This document shows positions 6,601 through 10,522 of a stretch of DNA of 10,522 nt, one piece after another. The stretch lies in the NCBI GenBank assembly GCA_038063075.1, contig JBBTVW010000026.1, positions 1-10,522 of the forward strand. Reading direction: 5' to 3'. Position 1 is the first letter of the stretch, and every line of letters begins with the position of its first letter. The notes under the pieces were generated by a model, which did not search any database, was not told the DNA's origin, and saw only the letters and a list, made by a program, of their open reading frames with translations. Source of the DNA: JACQHJ01 sp038063075 (GTDB lineage Bacteria; Patescibacteriota; Microgenomatia; Levybacterales; UBA12049). The position numbers and the translations under genes were made by a program.

Positions 6601-7161
6601 TTATTGAGCTTTTTCGCTGTAAGCTCCAGTTCTTGTATCTACTTTTACTTTATCACCAATTTTAATAAACAATGGAACTTTTACGATTTGCCCATTTTCT
6701 AGTGTAGCATCTTTAAAAACATTTGTGGCACTGTTTCCTTTTACTCCGGGTGCTGTTTCAGAAACTGTAAATATCATTTTAGGAGGAAAATTAACAGACA
6801 ATGCTTCATCACCTAAAAAACTAATATTAGCACTCTCCCCTTCTTTAAGATAATAAACATCATTGCCTACAATCTTTAAAGGAATATTTATTTGCTCATA
6901 AGTAGTTGGATTCATAAAATAAACATTTTCACCATCTTTATAAAGATACTGAAGATCTCTTTTGAAAACCAAAACGTCCTTTACTCTTGCTCCATTAATA
7001 AAGCTTTTTTCAGTTGTTGATCCACTTCTAACATTTTTTACTTTTACCTTAATATTTGCACTTCCCCTTCCCATTTTAATATGCTCATAAGAAAGTACTT
7101 GTAAAAGGTTTCCATCTTCCTCAAAAATGGTACCTGCTCTTAACTCGGTTACTGAAATCAC
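6601..7161 (-). CDS. efp: Translation elongation factor P, Arg-type loop
   Basis: A 186-residue, full-length EF-P with three domains: the N-terminal KOW-like domain (about 1-62), then two OB folds (about 65-125 and 130-185). The C-terminus reads IGDKVKVDTRTGAYSEK, the family signature. EF-P binds the ribosome and promotes peptide-bond formation at proline stretches. The loop that reaches the peptidyl centre reads HIKMGRGSANIKV, so Arg32 takes the place of the modifiable Lys in PGKG. No EpmA, EpmB or EarP enzyme is visible in this window, so any modification is unknown. The start codon is GTG (7161-7159), supported by AAGGAGGG ending five bases upstream and by the M-I-S-V-T-E-L alignment; its GTGA overlaps the NIF3 stop. 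Confidence 0.96.
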   Translation of the reverse strand: MISVTELRAGTIFEEDGNLLQVLSYEHIKMGRGSANIKVKVKNVRSGSTTEKSFINGARVKDVLVFKRDLQYLYKDGENVYFMNPTTYEQINIPLKIVGNDVYYLKEGESANISFLGDEALSVNFPPKMIFTVSETAPGVKGNSATNVFKDATLENGQIVKVPLFIKIGDKVKVDTRTGAYSEKAQ

Positions 7162-8114
7162 TTTGCCCTCCTTACTCTAATAAGTCCTGAGCATGGAATA
7201 ACTTCAATGCCATTTTTCTCTAACTTATCTAAGAAAAGATTTGCTCCGATTGAATCTGCAGCCATATGCCCACAATCAATTACATTAATATGGAGTTTTC
7301 TAAGCTCTAAAAGAGTATCTTCTGGAATATGCATTTCAATTAATGTGCCAACACCAGCTTTACCAAGCTCTGAGTATAATTCTTTTGATGAGGATGTTCC
7401 CCCTGTAAATCCTACTGCAATCTTTCCTACTCTACTCATAGTAGATCCAGATGCAATAAATGGTCCTGCTTTTCCTTTTGTACTTTCAATAAACTCAGGA
7501 ATTTCATTTATAAAATCAAAGACTTCCCCAACTGTGTGAAAATTTTTACCATCAATAAGATCTTGAATGAACTTATTTCCAATATTATCCCAAGCAGTAT
7601 GCAAAGACATTAGCGGCATATTTAAAAGCCTTGCTGTATCAACTGCTTGGTTATGATTGCTTGGAGAGATTTTTCTCTGCACTTGCCCTTTTCTTTCTTG
7701 TATTAGGGAATGAGAAACATTTACTGGAACACCAGCCTTAGCAAACATTTCAACTTGAATATCCATTACTTCATGTAGTCCAGCCAAAGCATAACTTGAA
7801 GGATGATGCGAAAGAACTAAATCAATTTTTTCGTTTTTTTGATTTAATCTATCTGCAAGTAAAATTTCAGAAGCATCTGCATCAATACCTGTTAAGATTT
7901 TTTTAACATTTGTCTTTGGGTCTCCAAATAAAATTCTTGAATCTGAATATGGATTTGTTAACGATTCCTGATCAAAATATTTTTTCTTTTTTTGGGATAA
8001 TTCTTCATACTCTTTTTTTAATCTTTGCAGAGACTTTTTAACCTCATCCTCTCCTCTTGGATCGGCTTTTATGGCCATTGAGATACCTAAATCGTAAATT
8101 TGTTGAAGTGTCAT
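7158..8114 (-). CDS. NIF3 family protein (COG0327-like)
   Basis: A NIF3-like protein, 318 residues from the ATG at 8114. The conserved metal-site pattern is recognisable: LSHHPSSY (101-108), a middle HTAWDNIGN (172-180), and the closing CGHMAADSIGANLF (281-294) in place of the usual GH-x-x-x-E. Residues 20-50 form a Lys/Glu-rich helix (ADPRGEDEVKKSLQRLKKEYEEL). The family is usually a homo-oligomeric metalloprotein of uncertain activity. A longer frame opens at 8150, but that ATG lies inside the -35 box, whereas the promoter predicts transcription starting at 8114, so 8114 is preferred. It is the first gene of the operon and overlaps efp by 4 bp at its stop. Confidence 0.88.
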   Translation of the reverse strand: MTLQQIYDLGISMAIKADPRGEDEVKKSLQRLKKEYEELSQKKKKYFDQESLTNPYSDSRILFGDPKTNVKKILTGIDADASEILLADRLNQKNEKIDLVLSHHPSSYALAGLHEVMDIQVEMFAKAGVPVNVSHSLIQERKGQVQRKISPSNHNQAVDTARLLNMPLMSLHTAWDNIGNKFIQDLIDGKNFHTVGEVFDFINEIPEFIESTKGKAGPFIASGSTMSRVGKIAVGFTGGTSSSKELYSELGKAGVGTLIEMHIPEDTLLELRKLHINVIDCGHMAADSIGANLFLDKLEKNGIEVIPCSGLIRVRRAK

Positions 8115-8131
8115 AAGTGAAAGTATATAAT
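8103..8131 (+). promoter_or_regulatory. tRNA-Leu promoter
   Basis: On the plus strand there is TTGAAG (8103-8108), a 17-bp spacer and a perfect TATAAT (8126-8131). Transcription would begin near 8138, leaving a leader of about 28 bases before the tRNA. Its -10 overlaps the -10 of the opposing NIF3 promoter by two bases (8126-8127). Confidence 0.75.
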
Positions 8132-8150
8132 ATATACGCACAGAAATCAA
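8122..8150 (-). promoter_or_regulatory. NIF3-operon promoter, leaderless
   Basis: On the minus strand there is TTGATT (8150-8145), a 17-bp spacer and TATACT (8127-8122), then seven bases before the ATG at 8114. Start of transcription is predicted at or next to the ATG, so no 5' leader. This decides the NIF3 start over the upstream ATG at 8150. It is likely the main promoter for the operon down to 2754, since no convincing internal promoter was found. Confidence 0.68.
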
Positions 8151-8166
8151 AGATTTTGTGCTTTAA

Positions 8167-8249
8167 GGGCGAGTGGTGGAATGGTAGACACGCACGCCTC
8201 AAAAGCGTGTGATCATAAGATCATGAGAGTTCGAATCTCTCTTCGCCCA
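8167..8249 (+). tRNA. tRNA-Leu (anticodon CAA)
   Basis: Class II tRNA with all arms drawn by hand. The acceptor stem is GGGCGAG (8167-8173) pairing with TTCGCCC (8242-8248), with one G-U pair; the discriminator is A8249. The D-arm is 8176-8191. The anticodon stem CACGC/GCGTG (8193-8197, 8205-8209) encloses loop CTCAAAA, giving anticodon CAA (8200-8202), which reads UUG. The long variable arm, with paired GATC segments around ATAA, is the leucine-type extra arm. The T-arm is GAGAG TTCGAAT CTCTC (8225-8241). No CCA is encoded (ACTA follows), and there is no intron. Confidence 0.96.
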
Positions 8250-8277
8250 CTATTAAGCCAGTAATAAAAAATGTTTT

Positions 8278-8971
8278 ATGAACATCTTTGATTGGACTCC
8301 TGAGCTTGAATATATTGTGGGACTAATGGTGACAGATGGCAATTTGTCTAAAGACAAAAGACATATGAGTATGCGCTCATCAGATTTAGATTTACTTAAT
8401 ACATTTAAAATCTGTTTAAATCTAAAAAATAAAATTTCTCAGACTAAAAATGACGGTTATGCAAAAAGACCTTGCTATAGAATTCAATTTGGTAATGTTC
8501 AATTATACCAATGGTTTGAGCAAATAGGAATATTTCCAAACAAAACTTATACCATAGGTGAAATTAAAATTCCAGATAAGTATTTTAGAGATTTTTTTAA
8601 GAGGGCATTTAGATGGAGATGGTACTATATTAACCTATCAAGATAGATATAATGTTTATCGAGGACGAAGATATATTAATCAAAGAATTTATGTGAAATT
8701 TATTTCAGTAAGTCAATTACATATTAACTAGCTACATAGAAGAATTAATGAATTAGCTAGGGTAAAAGGATCATTAACAAGTATCTGGAATCAACATGAT
8801 AATCGTGTACCTATATGGACAATTAAATTCTCAAAGAAAGAATCCATCAAATTACTTTCTTGGCTATACTATAATCCATATTTACCCTCTTTAAAAAGAA
8901 AGAAATATCTTGCTCAGAATATATTACAAAACTACACAAATGAAAAAAGGCAAATATATACAAAGATTTGA
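8278..8971 (+). pseudogene. LAGLIDADG homing endonuclease, decayed
   Basis: A free-standing LAGLIDADG endonuclease that would be about 230 residues when intact. The first motif is YIVGLMVTDGNLS (12-24), followed by a conserved-looking FKICLNLKNKI and CYRIQFGNVQLYQWFEQIGI. After KYFRDFF the frame is lost: one extra base within about 8592-8602 (a run of seven T then AAG) shifts the reading. From 8600 in the next frame the second motif continues as RGHLDGDGTI, then a normal C-terminal half to a TGA at 8969-8971. A second lesion is a TAG at 8729-8731, in a place that fits a former TGG (Trp). With two defects it is unlikely to make active enzyme. It begins 28 bp after tRNA-Leu with no Shine-Dalgarno, so it probably depended on tRNA transcription. 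Confidence 0.88.
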
Positions 8972-9012
8972 ATTTAAATAAATAATTCTTTTTTTCCGCA
9001 ATACGCAATAAA

Positions 9013-9050
9013 AAATTAAACTAACAATTTTTAAGCTGTTAGTTTAATTT
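9013..9050 (-). terminator. Hairpin terminator after the Pro-rich gene
   Basis: A 13-bp perfect inverted repeat (9013-9025 with 9038-9050), extendable to 14 bp, with a loop of about 10-12 bases. On the minus strand it is followed by a T-rich tract (complement of 9010-9012 and the adjoining stem A's), giving a run of six U in the transcript. It is AT-rich and so only moderately stable. It begins 26 bp below the Pro-rich stop codon, as expected for the end of the dnaB transcript. Confidence 0.6.
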
Positions 9051-9064
9051 AAGATTATAATCTT
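9051..9064. repeat. 14-bp perfect palindrome
   Basis: The 14 bases AAGATTATAATCTT read the same on both strands. It abuts the hairpin at 9013-9050 and lies between the endonuclease remnant and the Pro-rich gene. It could be an operator or a second arm of the terminator region, or chance in AT-rich DNA. No gene begins from it. Confidence 0.5.
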
Positions 9065-9075
9065 GTACTAGATTA

Positions 9076-9336
9076 TTAAGCTGCTTGTACTCCACCATTG
9101 TTATCTCCACCCTGTGGAGGTGTCCATCCTGGATTTGATCCAGGTACGACTGGTTCTGGATTTACTCCAGGTGTTTCTTGAACCGGTTGAGGTTCTGAAA
9201 CTACTGGTTGCTCTGGTTGTACTGGTGGAACTGCAGGTACTTCTGCCTCTGGAACACTAGGCTCTACTGGTTCTACAGGCTGTACTGGTGGTACAACTGG
9301 CTGTCCTGCTGGTTGTTGTTGATTTTGATCGTCCAT
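9076..9336 (-). CDS. Pro-rich low-complexity protein (86 aa)
   Basis: An 86-residue protein, roughly one third proline with Val, Gln and Glu (for example QPVVPPVQPVEPVEP, 12-26), without hydrophobic helix or signal peptide. It starts MDDQNQQQPAG and ends Gly/Asn-rich then QAA. It is almost surely extended and disordered. A very good Shine-Dalgarno (AGGAGGTGA) lies just before the ATG and inside the last codons of dnaB, 3 bp from the dnaB stop, so the two are coupled. Its G+C is about 49% by count, well above its neighbours, as expected for CCN/GTN codons. Di-proline motifs (VPP, TPP) are typical EF-P-sensitive sites. Function unknown; the antisense frame at 9208-9405 is a mirror of this composition. 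Confidence 0.85.
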   Translation of the reverse strand: MDDQNQQQPAGQPVVPPVQPVEPVEPSVPEAEVPAVPPVQPEQPVVSEPQPVQETPGVNPEPVVPGSNPGWTPPQGGDNNGGVQAA

Positions 9337-9339
9337 TAT

Positions 9340-10521
9340 CTATTCACCTCCTTCTCTCTTTTTATCCATACTATAAAATCTTATCCTATCTCCTTTGAAA
9401 AGTAAATCCACTTCTCCCATTGGTCCATTTCTGTGTTTTGCAATTGATAGTTTTGTAGGGATTACGCTGCCAACTGCTTCCGCGTCTGTTCTATATAAGA
9501 ACATAACAACGTCAGCATCTTGCTCAATTGCTCCTGATTCTCTAAGGTCTGCAAGCTGTGGCTTTCTCTCTCCCCTATGTTCTACCGCACGCGATAACTG
9601 GGATACTGCTAAAACTGGAATTTTTAATTCTCTGGCTAAATTTTTTAATCCTTGGGAAACAATCGAAACCTCTTGAACTCTGCTGTCATATCTTCTTCCT
9701 GGATCTGCAAGCTGTAAGTAATCAACTATAAGTAGTTTTATTCCTTGCTCTAGCTGTAAACGTCTTGCTTTGGTTCTCATTTCAGAAATTGTAATACCAG
9801 GAGTGTCATCAATAAAAATTGGGGCATCAGCAAGTTCACCCATTGCTGTTGATAGTTTTGTAAAATCAGCTTCCACAAGCTTTCCTGTTTTAAGCCTCCA
9901 GGCATCAACATCAGCTTGGCCAACTAAAAGTCTATCTACTAATTCTTCCTGGCTCATTTCAAGTGAAAATATACCAACGGGTATTTTTTGGCTAATGGCA
10001 ATATTTTGAGCAATATTAACAACAAAAGCAGTTTTTCCAGTACCAGGTCTTGCTGCTAAAATTAAAAGATTTGATTCCTGCATTCCAGATAAAATATTAT
10101 CCAAATCTACAAAACCTGTTTGGATTCCCCTAAAGCCTGCTCCTTTTTTATGCAATTCATCTATTCTTTCAAAGCTTTCTGCAAGACTATTTTTAATTGG
10201 AGCAAATCCTTTAATATTGTGGCCTTGTGATATAGCAAAAATTGACCTTTCAGCCTTATCCAATAATTCCCCCACTTGAGAATCCTCTCTAAAAGCGTCT
10301 TGAGCCATTTCTGTTCCTGCTGATATTAAATTTCTTTTAACTGATCCTTCTTTAATAATTTGAGCGTATTCTTCAATGTTTGCTGCTGTTGGAACTACAT
10401 TTACTAGTTCTGAAATATATGATGACTCAATCTTTTCACCATTTCTAATTTTTTTTATTTTTTGAGTAAGAGTTAGGAGATCAATTGGTTTTCTTTCTTC
10501 ATATAAAGAAAGCATTGCATC
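9340..10521 (-). CDS. dnaB: Replicative DNA helicase DnaB, N-terminus cut by window edge
   Basis: The ring helicase that unwinds DNA ahead of the replication fork, using ATP, normally loaded through DnaC/DnaI-type factors. Only the part after the first N-terminal segment is seen: about 393 residues of a family that is usually 440-470. The frame continues upstream (Asp-Ala precede the first Met), and AMLSLYEERKPIDLL is the family pattern in mid-domain, so that Met is not the start. Counting from it: linker and N-terminal helical domain to about 120; RecA-like core with Walker A ARPGTGKT (155-162), SLEM (184-187), Walker B LLIVDYLQL (261-269), an AVSQLSR block (303-309), RKPQLADLRESGAIEQDADV (317-336) and KHRNGPMG (360-367). 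No intein. Stop TAG at 9342-9340. Confidence 0.97.
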   Translation of the reverse strand, partial: DAMLSLYEERKPIDLLTLTQKIKKIRNGEKIESSYISELVNVVPTAANIEEYAQIIKEGSVKRNLISAGTEMAQDAFREDSQVGELLDKAERSIFAISQGHNIKGFAPIKNSLAESFERIDELHKKGAGFRGIQTGFVDLDNILSGMQESNLLILAARPGTGKTAFVVNIAQNIAISQKIPVGIFSLEMSQEELVDRLLVGQADVDAWRLKTGKLVEADFTKLSTAMGELADAPIFIDDTPGITISEMRTKARRLQLEQGIKLLIVDYLQLADPGRRYDSRVQEVSIVSQGLKNLARELKIPVLAVSQLSRAVEHRGERKPQLADLRESGAIEQDADVVMFLYRTDAEAVGSVIPTKLSIAKHRNGPMGEVDLLFKGDRIRFYSMDKKREGGE

Positions 10522-10522
10522 G

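Noticed and set aside
7207..7539. 110-residue plus-strand frame
   Set aside because: Antisense shadow of the NIF3 gene; Ser/Pro-rich reading of the opposite strand with no promoter or ribosome site.
8592..8604. Programmed ribosomal frameshift in the endonuclease at the T-run
   Set aside because: The required shift skips one base (+1 direction), the run is not arranged as a classical slippery site for it, and an additional TAG downstream would still stop translation.
8729..8731. TAG read as an amino acid
   Set aside because: dnaB ends with TAG at its expected C-terminus, and there is no other internal TAG in a conserved gene here.
8167..8971. Group I or archaeal-type intron in the tRNA carrying the endonuclease
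   Set aside because: The tRNA folds completely without interruption and the endonuclease begins outside it.
9208..9405. 65-residue plus-strand frame rich in Trp, Tyr and Leu
   Set aside because: It is the antisense image of the Pro-rich gene and the dnaB end; the repetitive composition explains it.
9395..10009. Two plus-strand frames opposite dnaB (9395-9676 and 9770-10009)
   Set aside because: Ser-rich antisense shadows of a well-conserved dnaB core.
1..10522. CRISPR array, insertion sequence or prophage genes
   Set aside because: No regularly spaced direct repeats, transposase, integrase or phage structural motifs were seen on either strand.

Overview
The window is AT-rich (about one third G+C by eye) and densely packed. 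It uses the standard bacterial code: UGA terminates at least four genes (tetratricopeptide protein, RluA-type synthase, Lgt-like protein, NIF3 protein). Very small intergenic gaps, compact divergent proteins, several tiny unclassified ORFs, leaderless-type promoters and a LAGLIDADG endonuclease beside a tRNA gene all suggest a Candidate Phyla Radiation (Patescibacteria) genome, perhaps Microgenomates-like. That placement is an inference from gene style; no ribosomal RNA is present to prove it.

Layout, left to right. At 1-1968 a minus-strand group runs yebC, then a polytopic membrane protein, then an unrecognised protein cut by the window edge that has its own leaderless promoter. At 2083-2769 lies a plus-strand tetratricopeptide protein, divergent from yebC. 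At 2754-8114 a long minus-strand operon reads NIF3-like protein, EF-P (efp), MFS exporter, Lgt-like membrane protein, RluA-family pseudouridine synthase, a 44-residue Lys-rich protein, a LytR_C-domain protein and a 50-residue membrane peptide. The last three are separated from the synthase by only 46 bp. At 8103-8971 on the plus strand there is a promoter, an intact tRNA-Leu(CAA) and a decayed LAGLIDADG homing endonuclease. At 9013-10522 on the minus strand the 3' part of dnaB is followed by a small Pro-rich protein and a hairpin terminator.

Three genes concern translation quality: EF-P and YebC both relieve ribosome stalling in other bacteria, and the RluA-type enzyme modifies rRNA or tRNA. 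The LytR_C, Lgt-like and MFS genes point to the cell envelope. Many gene junctions are 4-bp overlaps or gaps of 1-3 bp with no clear Shine-Dalgarno, while a minority (44-aa gene, Pro-rich gene, efp, yebC) have a purine-rich site.

Most notable are: (1) the endonuclease pseudogene with one frameshift and one nonsense codon immediately after tRNA-Leu; (2) back-to-back promoters for tRNA-Leu and the NIF3 operon whose -10 boxes overlap on opposite strands, with the NIF3 side leaderless; (3) two small genes (3710-3844 and 2754-2906) flanking the LytR_C gene; (4) an Lgt-like protein without the family's catalytic signature. I do not see a convincing, wholly new multi-gene system.
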